This document shows positions 16,437-25,840 of a stretch of DNA of 45,964 bases, piece by piece. Origin of the DNA: Kiritimatiellia bacterium (GTDB lineage Bacteria > Verrucomicrobiota > Kiritimatiellia > RFP12 > UBA1067); NCBI GenBank assembly GCA_017514235.1, contig JAFWKK010000006.1:1-45964 (forward strand). Reading direction: 5' to 3'. The notes under the pieces are model-generated. The model was not told the DNA's origin. It ran no database searches and saw only the letters and a list, made by a program, of their open reading frames with translations. Position 1 is the first letter of the stretch. Every line of letters starts with the position of its first letter. A program made the translations under genes and the position numbers.

Positions 16437-17237
16437 TTACTCTCCTTCTGAACGTGTTTTCCAATGAGATGGTTTTTGTTTGTTATTGTATTCAGTTTTC
16501 TTCTGCTCATCTCTACGCCAACTCTCGTTTTTGGGATGCAATGTTTTCTGATTACCATCACCATGTTCAGAGTCTGCGCAAAGCTCCACAAATGGTCCAT
16601 TGAAATCCTGTCCCATATGATGCAATTCTATCTTCTCTCCCGTCTTTGCATCAATCGGCGATCTCCCTTTGGCCATGAGTTGCCGATTAGTCATGCCAGT
16701 CTTTGGATCAACATAGTCCATATCAATTTTCTTACACAGGCACGGTCGCCCATTAACCTCGCGCTCTTCGAGGTCAGCATTTTTGTAAATCTCATACTGC
16801 TCCATTGAGTCAATATGATCTATTATCTCATCTGACCAGCCAGTCTCTTCTTTAATTCGAGCCTTTTCTTCATCAGTCAAGCCAAGTAGTTCTTCTGCGT
16901 CAGAATCAGTTTGCTGCTCAGGATTTGCAGAATCGCCTTGGGTGCCATCATTAACATCAGAGTTGGCTTCCTGCTCACCAGCGGTATCGGTGGAATCATC
17001 CCCCTCAGAAGTTTCTGAATCAGCTGCTTCAGCCTGCCCATCAGAAGTGTCCGCATCATTCTCCGCAAACCTCGGGATATTGGAATCCTTCTCAAAACGC
17101 AGGACATCGGAACCGACATCCGAGAATTTCTTGTCTACGAATGAGGGGATGTCGCCAGCTTTGGGATTCAAGGCAGCTGACTCCATGCCTTTTTCTGCGG
17201 CAAGCTTCAGCATTTCTGGAGATATCGGAGGTATCAT
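16437..17237 (-). CDS. LHH-type HNH/Endo VII nuclease toxin
   Basis: 266 residues from the ATG at 17237, which overlaps the HerA-like gene's stop as ATGA. The N-terminus (about 1-60; PPISPEMLKLAAEKGM) is probably a targeting or docking segment. Residues about 70-130 are very acidic and low-complexity (Asp/Glu/Ser/Thr/Gln). The C-terminal domain has GRSPIDAKTGEKIELHHMGQ (His pair near 205), then FVELCADSEHGDG and a basic end, the LHH version of the HNH/Endo VII nuclease fold found at the C-terminus of polymorphic toxins. It should cut DNA. The SUKH gene three bases on protects the producer. Translational coupling to the HerA-like ATPase suggests the ATPase handles or exports it; a trafficking signal is not recognised. 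Confidence 0.85.
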   Translation of the reverse strand: MIPPISPEMLKLAAEKGMESAALNPKAGDIPSFVDKKFSDVGSDVLRFEKDSNIPRFAENDADTSDGQAEAADSETSEGDDSTDTAGEQEANSDVNDGTQGDSANPEQQTDSDAEELLGLTDEEKARIKEETGWSDEIIDHIDSMEQYEIYKNADLEEREVNGRPCLCKKIDMDYVDPKTGMTNRQLMAKGRSPIDAKTGEKIELHHMGQDFNGPFVELCADSEHGDGNQKTLHPKNESWRRDEQKKTEYNNKQKPSHWKTRSEGE

Positions 17238-20200
17238 TTCCACACCCTCCAATCTTCAATGCACTTGGACTGCTCAATCCAGCCCTTGGCTTGTTCAGGA
17301 TCGTTATCGTAGCGCGAGAGCGAACGGAACACAACCTCAACCAGATTGTCCTTCTCCGAATTCTCCAGCAGTCGGACGGCCTCATTATTGAATATGCGCT
17401 TCAACACAAGAGACGTCCACGTGCGCCTGTCTTTGACCGGCGCGGTTTCGCTGACGGCTGGCTTGACGAGCGTCCGATAGACTTCATCAAGCACGATGCC
17501 ATCCGGCAAATCGTCATTCAAGAGGAACACATCATCGGGGAAGTAAAGCGGCAACGTTGCCTTGACCCGTTCGCCCTTCGTCAATTTCCGCAATGTTTCG
17601 CGGAAGTCGATTTTCTTGGACGCACGCGCAATCAGGACTTTGATTCTAACCCCATCCGCCTGTGTACGGCTGTCAAGCGAGATGCCGCCCAACTTGCTGG
17701 TATCGAGAGACTTAGAAAGTTTCTCGTCATACTTCTTTGTCTGGCAAAGCACCGCCTCCTGCCAATTGTTCTGATAGACAGCTGCACATCCAGTAGGAAG
17801 GCGGGCGAGTTCGTTTATCTGCTCATCCGAAAGGTTCTCTGCCTTGCCGACAAGCAGACGATCATCATAGTCAGGAAGCCTGAACACGACCTTTGTGTTC
17901 GTGTTGCGGATTACCGCCGGATCAAGAAGCCCTGGTGCCTGGTCTGCAATTACAAACCCCTCGCCATACGTCCGCATTTCCGCGATTGCGTTAGTCAGCA
18001 TCTCCACGGACTTCCCGGCGAGATTGGCAGATTCCATGCCTTGCTCGGTACTCGTCTTGCGAAGCAGATTGTGCGCCTCCTCAAATACCGTTATGTGACG
18101 CAGTCCGGAATTACGCTCTGGAGGATTTGCCATTCGATATTCTTGCAGCTTGAGGAACAAGATGCCCATGAGAAGCGATTTCGTCTCTGTCGATCCTACA
18201 CGCGAAATGTCCACGATGCACGACCTGTCGAACAAGTCGGCGGGCGGCAACTCGTCTTTCTGGAAAATCGTCCGATAGTACCCATTCGTCAGCGACTTGA
18301 CGCGGGTCAGCAGCGATCCCGTATAGTTGCTTTTCACCTCCTGATCGTAGGCAGAGGCATTGATCACCTCTGGGAGAACCTTCAATAGGTCGTGGAAGTC
18401 AGGATAGACAGGCTTCTCATGCGCACAAGTCGAGCGGATCAAGTCCCATCCAAGGTTCTTGTAAGTCTGCTCTACGGCATCTTTCAGAATTGCAGGCATG
18501 GCCGCATACATCGGCCACGCGGCGTTGAGAATCTCAATCAGCCTGTCGATATGTTCCATCACGTGGATCTTGTCCGGGAAAGCAAACGGATTGACACGCA
18601 GAAGATCAGTCTGATAGGGATTTGTCCCATAGACCGAAACGCCCCTCACGCCGCCAAACACATCCTTGTATTCGCCCTTTGCCGGCTCGATGACGAGGAA
18701 CTTGACGCCCTTGCCATCCGCGCCATGATCCATCCTAAGTCCAGAAAGCAATGAATACAAGAAGTTCGATTTGCCAGAGCCGGTACTCCCAGTCACAAAG
18801 ATATGCGAAGAGAACGATGCGGCATCAAGGCTAACATCGGTGCAGTTATCTACTGCGCCAAGGTGGAACACCTTGCCTATTTCCAAAGGATCGTATAGCT
18901 TTTGATCGTATGTGGTTACTGATCGCCCAAACTCTACAGATTCAAACACCTTTACGCCGGGGAGCGACTTTTGCGGAAAGGCCATCCCCACGGCCAACTC
19001 TGACGTTCCGATCATCGCCGTTGGCATGACGCGCATGCCACCACCAAGGCGGAATACGGGATGTTGGAAACGCGCCAGCGAGCTGATGATATCGGCATAC
19101 TGACCGTCTTTCTTCCCCCAGAATGCGACCGCGTTTCGTTCGACGCCGGAATTCTCGCCGCGAAGAATGCCAGAAAAGATATGCGTTCCAATCTGAACCG
19201 TGTCAGTCAACGGTGCTATGAAATAGGCTGCCCAATTCCATCCTCCGAAGTTCTTCGCGTCCTTGAGACGTTCGAGCTGCGCATCAATGACCTGCAACGC
19301 CTCTTCAACTCCGCGATTCCGCAAACCATATTGATAGGATATTCCCTTCGAGAGAGTGTCGCTTTCAGACAACGCCTCCGACTCGCTTTTAGTGTCTGTC
19401 GTTCCATGCGTTGTCGTTGTTCCCATCGACTCTGAGTGGCTCGTTCCCTCCGTCTTGCCTGTCGAATCCGAAACGGAATCAGATTCAGTCTTGGAAGAAT
19501 TCACGCTAAAACTTGCGCCTATGGTTCCGCCAAGGCTTGCGCCAATCGCCGCGCCGACTGGGCCACCACACAAGAAGCCGACCCCTGCCCCAAGTGCCGT
19601 ACCCAGGGGGCCACCGCCCATCGAGCGTCCCTTGGTCTTGGACGATGAATGGCTTGTCGTGTGCGTTGTCGTCGTTGATGATGACGTGCCGTCGGTGACG
19701 GTCGTGGTCTGTGCCAGCGATTTAGACAAGGCCCGTGAGAAACCCTTTGTCAGTGTCTTGCCGAGAGTCTTGCCGGTCTGCTCGGAAAGAGATATGTTCT
19801 GAACATCACATAGGGACAGGCCTGAATAGATGCTTGCATAGCCCGCCGCGATATTTTCGATATTCGTCCGTGACACAGGTGTCGCAAGCAGCAAAGCCAC
19901 ATACTCGCGATTTCCCATGGCATCAATGATCTTCTCAAGCCCCTGTGTGAAATCGGCGTGATCTTCCTGCTTCAGCGAGGGGACTCCCGTCACTACGCCT
20001 ACAGCATGATGACGCTCGTCACGAATGAAGTCGGAAAGCTTGCCGACATCTTCGGAGTCAAGGTCTGTCTTGACACATCCTGGGAAATTACCCGCCATTG
20101 CACGTTCAAAGACAGATATCGCGCCTCCTGGGTTTGAGGAGTTGATTCCTATGTAAAACTCGGTTCTCTTTCCGGTATTTCGTAACAAGATGAAAGCTGC

Positions 20201-20467
20201 GCTTTGCGCTGAATATAGAGCCGCGAAGACCGCATTCAATTTTGACAGGCTGTCCTCGTCCTTGTCATAGACAATCTTCGTTATCTTGTCCACGCGGACA
20301 CCGGCGAGCGCGCTTCCGTAGCCTGCGGCACTCGATTCTACTTCGGCATCCGGCAAAGACTCCAGATAGTTCTTGGTGATTACTTGATCAAAGAGTTGCA
20401 AGACGCCGCCGTCATTCGACTCAAGAGCTGACGGCTGCGATTTCTCCATAAGTTTGGTTTCCATCAT
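17234..20467 (-). CDS. HerA/FtsK-superfamily ATPase with glycine zipper and Ser/Thr-rich insert
   Basis: 1077 residues from the ATG at 20467 (GGAGACGCG before it). The first about 250 residues form an unassigned domain. Residues about 250-380 are Ser/Thr-rich (TSSSTTTTHTTSHSSS) around a hydrophobic glycine zipper (about 285-325, GGPLGTALGAGVGFLCGG), which could insert into a membrane. The ATPase has Walker A GSTGSGKS (about 560-567), FLVIEPAKGEYKD, Walker B TVFEEAHNLL (about 793), and arginine-finger-style elements later. Family members pump DNA or protein as hexamers. The C-terminal part is helical. The stop overlaps the nuclease-toxin start (ATGA), and the gene starts 10 bases after the large GTPase stop. 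It is probably the motor of the cluster; substrate (DNA or toxin) is not settled. Confidence 0.85.
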   Translation of the reverse strand: MMETKLMEKSQPSALESNDGGVLQLFDQVITKNYLESLPDAEVESSAAGYGSALAGVRVDKITKIVYDKDEDSLSKLNAVFAALYSAQSAAFILLRNTGKRTEFYIGINSSNPGGAISVFERAMAGNFPGCVKTDLDSEDVGKLSDFIRDERHHAVGVVTGVPSLKQEDHADFTQGLEKIIDAMGNREYVALLLATPVSRTNIENIAAGYASIYSGLSLCDVQNISLSEQTGKTLGKTLTKGFSRALSKSLAQTTTVTDGTSSSTTTTHTTSHSSSKTKGRSMGGGPLGTALGAGVGFLCGGPVGAAIGASLGGTIGASFSVNSSKTESDSVSDSTGKTEGTSHSESMGTTTTHGTTDTKSESEALSESDTLSKGISYQYGLRNRGVEEALQVIDAQLERLKDAKNFGGWNWAAYFIAPLTDTVQIGTHIFSGILRGENSGVERNAVAFWGKKDGQYADIISSLARFQHPVFRLGGGMRVMPTAMIGTSELAVGMAFPQKSLPGVKVFESVEFGRSVTTYDQKLYDPLEIGKVFHLGAVDNCTDVSLDAASFSSHIFVTGSTGSGKSNFLYSLLSGLRMDHGADGKGVKFLVIEPAKGEYKDVFGGVRGVSVYGTNPYQTDLLRVNPFAFPDKIHVMEHIDRLIEILNAAWPMYAAMPAILKDAVEQTYKNLGWDLIRSTCAHEKPVYPDFHDLLKVLPEVINASAYDQEVKSNYTGSLLTRVKSLTNGYYRTIFQKDELPPADLFDRSCIVDISRVGSTETKSLLMGILFLKLQEYRMANPPERNSGLRHITVFEEAHNLLRKTSTEQGMESANLAGKSVEMLTNAIAEMRTYGEGFVIADQAPGLLDPAVIRNTNTKVVFRLPDYDDRLLVGKAENLSDEQINELARLPTGCAAVYQNNWQEAVLCQTKKYDEKLSKSLDTSKLGGISLDSRTQADGVRIKVLIARASKKIDFRETLRKLTKGERVKATLPLYFPDDVFLLNDDLPDGIVLDEVYRTLVKPAVSETAPVKDRRTWTSLVLKRIFNNEAVRLLENSEKDNLVEVVFRSLSRYDNDPEQAKGWIEQSKCIEDWRVWK

Positions 20468-20477
20468 CGCGTCTCCA

Positions 20478-22763
20478 TCATACGGACAATATCTCGGCAA
20501 GGTCCTTCTTGAAACTGTTTATCCACTCAATCTGTTTGCGGCAATCTGCCAATTGAGCATCCAACTTGGACTTGTCCTTGTTAGCCGCTTCAAGATCCTT
20601 CTGAATGGCCTTAACCTTGTTGTCGATCTCGTCCATTACAGCCAGTACCTGCTTCTTGGCCTCTTCAAGAACATTCGCCGCCTGCGCTCTGAACTCATCT
20701 ATGTGGGTCATAGTGGCCTTGCGAACGGAATCACAAAGTTCCGCCGCTATCGCCTCTACATCAACAACGTCCACATTTTCATAATCGCGGACGGTTTTTG
20801 AACTACCCCAAGTCCAAGGCTTGTACCATTTACTTGTACTGACCTCATGAGAGCCGACGCAGACACGTTTGGTAGTCTGATTCGATGCAATCATCTCCTC
20901 CACCGATGGCATCTGCATGACACAAGACTGCAATTCGGCGGCGGCAGAATCAGCAGGAAAACTCTTCTTCAATTCCTTTTCGACAAACGCCTGATACTTC
21001 CCCCGAAGCCCTTTAAGAACCTCCATCTGCTCTTCTTGAAGAGCCGTTTCAAGTGAAACGATCACATCTGCGTCCATGTCCCTGCACCTGGACAACGCCA
21101 TGCGCGTAATGCGACGAGCCTCGTTCGGTTTGACATCATCATCTCCTTGAAGTTCTTCTGCGATATCCTTGCAGAGCTTCTCCTTCTTCGCGTTTATCGC
21201 GTTGACCTTGTTTCGGGTAGAGATCGACTCCTTGTATTTAAGTCCCCGTACCTCTTCCCTAAACTTTTCTCCCTGCTCAATGCGCTTCTTATCTTCGTTA
21301 AACGCTTTGATACGGTCAAGAAGTTCTGTGCGATCCGCCTGCCCCTTGGCAAGCTGCTCCTCTTTTTTCTCCGCGATTTTAGCGGCCATCATGACTTTCT
21401 CAAGCGAATCAACGGCATCCTTCAACTTTGCCGGAAGCGCGTGCTTCTGGAGAAAGTCATTCAGCAACTCTTCGATGATCGGGATGCCGCTGAGAATTTC
21501 GGCCTTCTCCTCGTTTGACTTTGCCGCAGCCAATCTTTTCTCAAGACGACGATGGCAATCGTAGCTGATACGGTCTTTCACGTGGTTGAGCATGTTCATT
21601 TCCGGCTCTTCGACGAACAAGTCCACCAATGTCTGAAGGTCGCCACGCTCCTTTCTTGTAAGCTCGTATCCGCCCTTTTTCTTACGCAGCAGCTTGGCAA
21701 GATATGCGGATGCTGGAATCACAAGAGGATGTTCGATACCAAAACCTGCAAGGTAATCCCGGACATTCTTAAGCGCCTTGGTCACGGATTCACCACTTGC
21801 TGGATCAAAGGCATCAATTTTGTTGGCGATGAACACAAAACGATCTTGGGCCTTACGGCCACCCTCATGCATGACTTCGCAGACCTTGTTCAGAAGCTGC
21901 TGGTCATCGTTGGTGCTCAACTGAGTGGAGTTAAGCACGTACAGCACCATCGAAAGCGGCTTGGATTGTATCGCCTCATATGTTGCCCGCTTGTGATCCT
22001 CGTTACGCGAATTGTTAGGACCAGGCGTATCGACAAACACCATGCGGCAGTCAGGCGTTTCATCTACGGTAGGAATGTTTCCAACAATCTCAATGCGCGA
22101 CGTCGCAGGGTCGTCATTCCACTTGGTCAACGTTTCATTGTCAATCTTAACGAACTCAGAAATCGGTTCATCCTCGGAATTAAACCTCTGCGCCATGAAA
22201 TTCTGCGCATGGTCATCGTCCGTTATACGGGCGATTGTTGCAGTACACGCCTCATTCTTCGCGGGCATCAAATCCATACCAAGGAGCGAATTGACTACTG
22301 TCGACTTGCCCGAGGACATTGTCGCAATGACGTTGGCCTCAAATGTGGGGTCAACAGCACGGTCAAACGCCGCCTGCATTTCTTGCGAATTGAAAAGTTC
22401 GGCAAAGGGCGCGTCATCCCGCTTGCCCGATTCAAAAAGCTCCTTCAGGGATGTCATCCGATCTGTTTTCAATCCCTTCGAGTCCACGTCAACAGTCGCC
22501 TGAACATCGCTCTGGACATTGCAGAACTGATTAAGCGCATCCTTGAAGTCCTCTGAATCTTGAACCATGCCACGGAACTTGAACGCGAACTTCTTTTCAC
22601 GATATTCTTCCTTCAGAAGCGGGAAGAATTTGTCAATCCAGTTCTGAAGCCTCTCGTGTTGGCAAAGCTGCCACAATGGGGTTCCCGCCTCTACCGCCTT
22701 CCCATTGACTTCAATGGAGGTCTCGACAAAGTACGGATTGTAAACGATGTTGACGTTGAGCAT
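20478..22763 (-). CDS. Large dynamin-like GTPase
   Basis: 761 residues. A helical region of about 140 residues precedes the GTPase: G1 TMSSGKST (about 147-154), MPAKNEACTATIARI (G2), G3 DTPGPNNSRNED (about 247-258), G4 NKID (about 313). The remainder is long coiled coil (400-620), with a KWYKPWTWGS stretch near 645 and a final coiled coil. No clear transmembrane helix. Dynamin-family GTPases bind and reshape membranes as oligomers. It has a closely related short sister two genes upstream (same TMS-x-GKST and DTPGPNN signatures). The ATG follows GAAAGGACAACGAAA. Part of the P3 operon; likely acts with the tail-anchored protein between the two GTPases. Confidence 0.85.
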   Translation of the reverse strand: MLNVNIVYNPYFVETSIEVNGKAVEAGTPLWQLCQHERLQNWIDKFFPLLKEEYREKKFAFKFRGMVQDSEDFKDALNQFCNVQSDVQATVDVDSKGLKTDRMTSLKELFESGKRDDAPFAELFNSQEMQAAFDRAVDPTFEANVIATMSSGKSTVVNSLLGMDLMPAKNEACTATIARITDDDHAQNFMAQRFNSEDEPISEFVKIDNETLTKWNDDPATSRIEIVGNIPTVDETPDCRMVFVDTPGPNNSRNEDHKRATYEAIQSKPLSMVLYVLNSTQLSTNDDQQLLNKVCEVMHEGGRKAQDRFVFIANKIDAFDPASGESVTKALKNVRDYLAGFGIEHPLVIPASAYLAKLLRKKKGGYELTRKERGDLQTLVDLFVEEPEMNMLNHVKDRISYDCHRRLEKRLAAAKSNEEKAEILSGIPIIEELLNDFLQKHALPAKLKDAVDSLEKVMMAAKIAEKKEEQLAKGQADRTELLDRIKAFNEDKKRIEQGEKFREEVRGLKYKESISTRNKVNAINAKKEKLCKDIAEELQGDDDVKPNEARRITRMALSRCRDMDADVIVSLETALQEEQMEVLKGLRGKYQAFVEKELKKSFPADSAAAELQSCVMQMPSVEEMIASNQTTKRVCVGSHEVSTSKWYKPWTWGSSKTVRDYENVDVVDVEAIAAELCDSVRKATMTHIDEFRAQAANVLEEAKKQVLAVMDEIDNKVKAIQKDLEAANKDKSKLDAQLADCRKQIEWINSFKKDLAEILSV

Positions 22764-22790
22764 TTTCGTTGTCCTTTCTTAAAGTTAAAG

Positions 22791-23741
22791 TTATTTTTTC
22801 AAAGCCTTGATAATCAGCGACACGACAACCAAGACGGCCGCTGCTGCTGCTGCAAGAATCCACTTCGCAGTACTGCCAACGGTGTGTGCCCTGGGGGCGG
22901 TGTAAGAGTGCGTTGCAGAATTACTGCCGCCGCTCTGCTGTCGTTGATTCCTATGGTCGAGCCGAGGAGCTTGCTCGTTGGCGGTGACACCGGGCCTTGT
23001 CTGTTCCTGACTTTTCCGTTTGACCTGATACCTGTCATAACCACGACGACGAAATTCGGTTTGCAATTCCGAAGCATAGTGCAACTTTTCACGCGAGAAG
23101 TTACTTGCCAAGGCACCCTTAACAAGATGCAAGGTGTCTTCGGTCACATTCGGACGCCCCACCTGACAGAATTCGATAGAGCCATCATCATCCTCGTAAA
23201 GCCTCGCCCCAGCCTTTGCAAGCTTCTTTTCTGCGTCTTCGGCAACCTTTTCGGCAATCGGAAGTTCTCTTCGCTGATCGGCATCCAACTCTCGCAGGAT
23301 GGCGACCTTGAGGTTCATCTTCAATTCCGAAGGCGGTATCTCTCCGGCCTCCGCTTTAGTGCGAAGATCGGTCAGAGCCTCAATTGGGGATTTCTCAGAC
23401 CGTGTTTTTGGCTGAACTCCCGAACCGTCCTTCGGCGATGTCTTTGAACGTATCATCTTCTCCGCAAATACAAATTTCTCCTTTGAGAAGTTCGTACACA
23501 ACGCGGCCTTGACCATATCGATGTCGGATTCTGTTTTGAAGTCTATAGCACCATCATCGGCTTCAAAAAGCGGCATGCCGCTTGCACCAAGCCGCGTCTC
23601 CAGTTCGTTCGCTATCGGGACCGGCTTTGCAGACAGCTGTCGTTCTGCCTTGTCGAGTTCGCCTATGAGGGCAACATGAAAATCCCGCAAGGATGCCCCT
23701 GACGAGATCATGTCCACATATTGTTGCGGTAGTGTTGTCAT
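22791..23741 (-). CDS. Tail-anchored protein with duplicated domain
   Basis: 316 residues, not a recognised family. It contains an internal duplication: residues about 45-100 (LFEADDGAIDFKTES then MVKAALCTNFSKEKFVFAEK) and about 170-225 (LYEDDDGSIEFCQVG then LVKGALASNFSREKLHYASE). A low-complexity linker (Gln/Ser/Thr/Arg) follows, then a C-terminal membrane helix (about 290-312) with a basic end, so the body faces the cytoplasm. The ATG overlaps the stop of the small GTPase as ATGA, and the large GTPase follows after 27 bases. A membrane anchor or adaptor for the GTPases is the simplest guess. Confidence 0.7.
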   Translation of the reverse strand: MTTLPQQYVDMISSGASLRDFHVALIGELDKAERQLSAKPVPIANELETRLGASGMPLFEADDGAIDFKTESDIDMVKAALCTNFSKEKFVFAEKMIRSKTSPKDGSGVQPKTRSEKSPIEALTDLRTKAEAGEIPPSELKMNLKVAILRELDADQRRELPIAEKVAEDAEKKLAKAGARLYEDDDGSIEFCQVGRPNVTEDTLHLVKGALASNFSREKLHYASELQTEFRRRGYDRYQVKRKSQEQTRPGVTANEQAPRLDHRNQRQQSGGSNSATHSYTAPRAHTVGSTAKWILAAAAAAVLVVVSLIIKALKK

Positions 23742-24790
23742 CCTTTAACGCCTTCTTTCTTGTTTGCGAATGCATTTAGGTCTTGCTGGAGCAGCACCTC
23801 GAGAACAGGAATGCCTGACAGCTTTTCCGCTGATCTCAAATCAGACTCCTTGAAAAACTTTCCGCCCAACAAAATCCTTTCAGAACTTTTAACGCGAGTA
23901 TGCTCAATTCGCGAGAGCGCCTTCGCCCCCTCTGCTGAATACGCAATCCCGTTTCTGTAAAATGTCCGTTGTGCAAGGAACGTCTCAATTTGCCGCCGCA
24001 ATCTCGCCTGAATCCGAGGACTCTCCACGGCTTCATAAAGATTCTTCCTTTGGCCCTTGGGCGGGGACGGCTTATCTTTACCCCTCTTATATTTGACCTT
24101 CGCAGCGCGCGTCTGACGGATGCTCAAACCGAGGTCGCTACACACCGGCACAACAACTGGATTGAGGAAGCCGATGCCGCGAAGATGCGCTTCACAGGCT
24201 TTGAGAACATCAACAACCGACTCGCCATGTTCGGCGTCGAGCAAGTCTACTTTATTGATGGCAAATATGATCCTCGACTTCTTCTGGGCTGAAGAATAAA
24301 ACTGCTGCAATCGTGACAGCAATCGCCATTCATCCTCGACACCAGCAACCGAAGCATTAACAACAAAAACAATCGAGGAGAAATCCGCCTCGTTAATCAC
24401 TCGTTCGGTAATCTTGGCATGGTCTTCACACGAAGCATTGTTTGGCCCTGGTGTGTCTATGAACACAACCCTATAGCCATTATGAGTATTGGCAATCGTT
24501 TTGATGTTCCCCTCGATGGAAACTTCCTCGTGGGAACAGTCATTCCACTTCTGTAGAATCTCAGAAGTGATTGGCGTCTTCCATCTGCTCCACTTACCAG
24601 CGACTTTAGTTCGCCCACGAAACGCCGGAAGCTCGTCACGGTCTTCGATCCGACATACCGAAGCCGTACACGCTTCGTTTCGCGCAGGCAACAACCTATG
24701 CCCGATCATCGCGTTCAAAAGCGTTGACTTGCCCGCGCTCATAGTTGCAACGACAGCAACAGAATACGTTTTCTCTGGACGTTTCTTCAT
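23738..24790 (-). CDS. Small dynamin-like GTPase
   Basis: 350 residues starting almost at the P-loop: VAVVATMSAGKSTLLNAM (residues about 11-28), LPARNEACTASVCRIED (G2), DTPGPNNASCEDHAK (G3, about 113-127), NKVD (G4, about 183-186). The G-domain is followed by a short helical tail; no membrane segment and no long coiled coil, unlike the 761-residue sister. The same RNEACTA motif and DTPGPNN in both shows recent common origin. Bacterial dynamins often work in unequal pairs. The start at 24790 lacks a good ribosome site and follows the coiled-coil gene's stop by 13 bases; the end overlaps the tail-anchored gene by ATGA. Confidence 0.85.
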   Translation of the reverse strand: MKKRPEKTYSVAVVATMSAGKSTLLNAMIGHRLLPARNEACTASVCRIEDRDELPAFRGRTKVAGKWSRWKTPITSEILQKWNDCSHEEVSIEGNIKTIANTHNGYRVVFIDTPGPNNASCEDHAKITERVINEADFSSIVFVVNASVAGVEDEWRLLSRLQQFYSSAQKKSRIIFAINKVDLLDAEHGESVVDVLKACEAHLRGIGFLNPVVVPVCSDLGLSIRQTRAAKVKYKRGKDKPSPPKGQRKNLYEAVESPRIQARLRRQIETFLAQRTFYRNGIAYSAEGAKALSRIEHTRVKSSERILLGGKFFKESDLRSAEKLSGIPVLEVLLQQDLNAFANKKEGVKG

Positions 24791-24803
24791 ACGTAAAAAC
24801 CGA

Positions 24804-25427
24804 TCAGTCGTTTATGGCGGCATCAAAGGCTGCTTGCTGTGCTGCGCGAACTTTATCCCGTATGTCGGCGAACTTGCTGATCTCGCCGTCCAGTTCCTTT
24901 TGCAGGTTCACGATCCCACGGTTGATTTCCTGCTGTTTTGCAAATGCTTCGGAAAACTGCTTTGCGCTATTCGCAACTGCATCCATGTGTTGGCGGAACC
25001 GCTCCTTGAAGGATTCACTGGTTTCGCCAGGTTCTTCCTTGAAGTCAGCGGGGTCACCCGCATTCAGATCGACGTCAGGATGTATCGCGCCGTATTTCTC
25101 AATCGCGTCATAAAGACGTTTGATATTCGCCCGAACCATCTCTTTGGTTTCAATCATGCCATCATACTTGCCGTTGTACTTATCCCGTGCTGTCGCATAC
25201 TTTCGCAACAGCATCTCGTACTCTTCTACCGCGTAAACTTCCTTGTCCTCATCAATTGATGGCGATACGCCCTCTATCTGACTGTTTTTAATGGACAGAA
25301 GTTTTCGATACTCGGAAAGCAACGACTCGTATCGACGCCCCATTTCATCATAGGCGTCTTTGTCCATCCACTCAGAATAAGGGATGGGCCTAAGTGGCAT
25401 CTGCGGTTCTTCAAGCTCTTTGTTCAT
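24804..25427 (-). CDS. Coiled-coil protein, paralogue of the gene at 28332
   Basis: 207 residues from the ATG at 25427 (GAGGATACAGAAC before it). Highly charged and helical, with probable coiled coil over most of its length. The block SQIEGVSPSIDEDKEVYAVE and the following AVEEYEMLLRKYATARDKY match SQVEGASWSLDKDKRIYSVE and SVEEYNEMLAAYKAARKAY in the 235-residue protein at 28332-29039, at the same relative position, so the two are paralogues. No family name recognised and no membrane segment. It precedes the small GTPase by 13 bases. It could tether or regulate the GTPases; keeping two versions in one operon suggests a heteromeric complex. Confidence 0.75.
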   Translation of the reverse strand: MNKELEEPQMPLRPIPYSEWMDKDAYDEMGRRYESLLSEYRKLLSIKNSQIEGVSPSIDEDKEVYAVEEYEMLLRKYATARDKYNGKYDGMIETKEMVRANIKRLYDAIEKYGAIHPDVDLNAGDPADFKEEPGETSESFKERFRQHMDAVANSAKQFSEAFAKQQEINRGIVNLQKELDGEISKFADIRDKVRAAQQAAFDAAIND

Positions 25428-25439
25428 GTTCTGTATCCT

Positions 25440-25758
25440 CAACTTACCTGTGTGCGTCTGTAGATCTACAGCGCCCGGCACCATGCCGGACACATGAAGA
25501 AGGGGCGCACTTTCCCTTCCCCATGCACTCACCGGAAGCCCTGGTCTGGCCTGAAACGAATGCATCGAAACGAGCAAGGCACCCCAGTGGGGTGCACAAC
25601 TCGCAACCATGCCGTTCGTTTCCACGTGAAATATGACCAGTATTCCCGATGAGCGCCGTGTTTGCTGTTATGCAAAGCTGTCTGCGGTCGCGGGGTGGGC
25701 AAGGCAGCCGATCCTCGCCAGTTCCCGACCTATATGGTTCTCCGCTTTCGTGGAAAAC
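25440..25758 (-). ncRNA. Candidate structured RNA between the LRAT and coiled-coil genes
   Basis: A 413-base gap (25428-25840) without a credible gene. From a perfect TATAAT at 25765-25770 (minus strand, flanked by TGTGT and ACACA) transcription would start near 25758. Downstream are strong hairpins: GCACCCC/GGGGTGC (25579-25595), CCGGCA/TGCCGG (25475-25489), the palindrome CTGTAGATCTACAG (25458-25471), and an outer TGTGT/ACACA pair (25449-25453 with 25490-25494) closing the last two into a three-way junction. Could be an independent RNA or a long leader of the coiled-coil gene. Confidence 0.35.
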
Positions 25759-25764
25759 ATGTGT

Positions 25765-25770
25765 ATTATA
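25765..25770 (-). promoter_or_regulatory. Perfect -10 box inside the P3 operon
   Basis: TATAAT on the minus strand centred in the inverted repeat TGTGT-TATAAT-ACACA. No convincing -35 at 17 bases, so either a weak sigma-70 promoter or one needing an activator or repressor. Confidence 0.4.
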
Positions 25771-25840
25771 ACACATTTGCATGACGAATGGTGAAGGAAA
25801 CATTTTTTTAGACTTTATCAGATTTACAGTGTGCGTGCCC

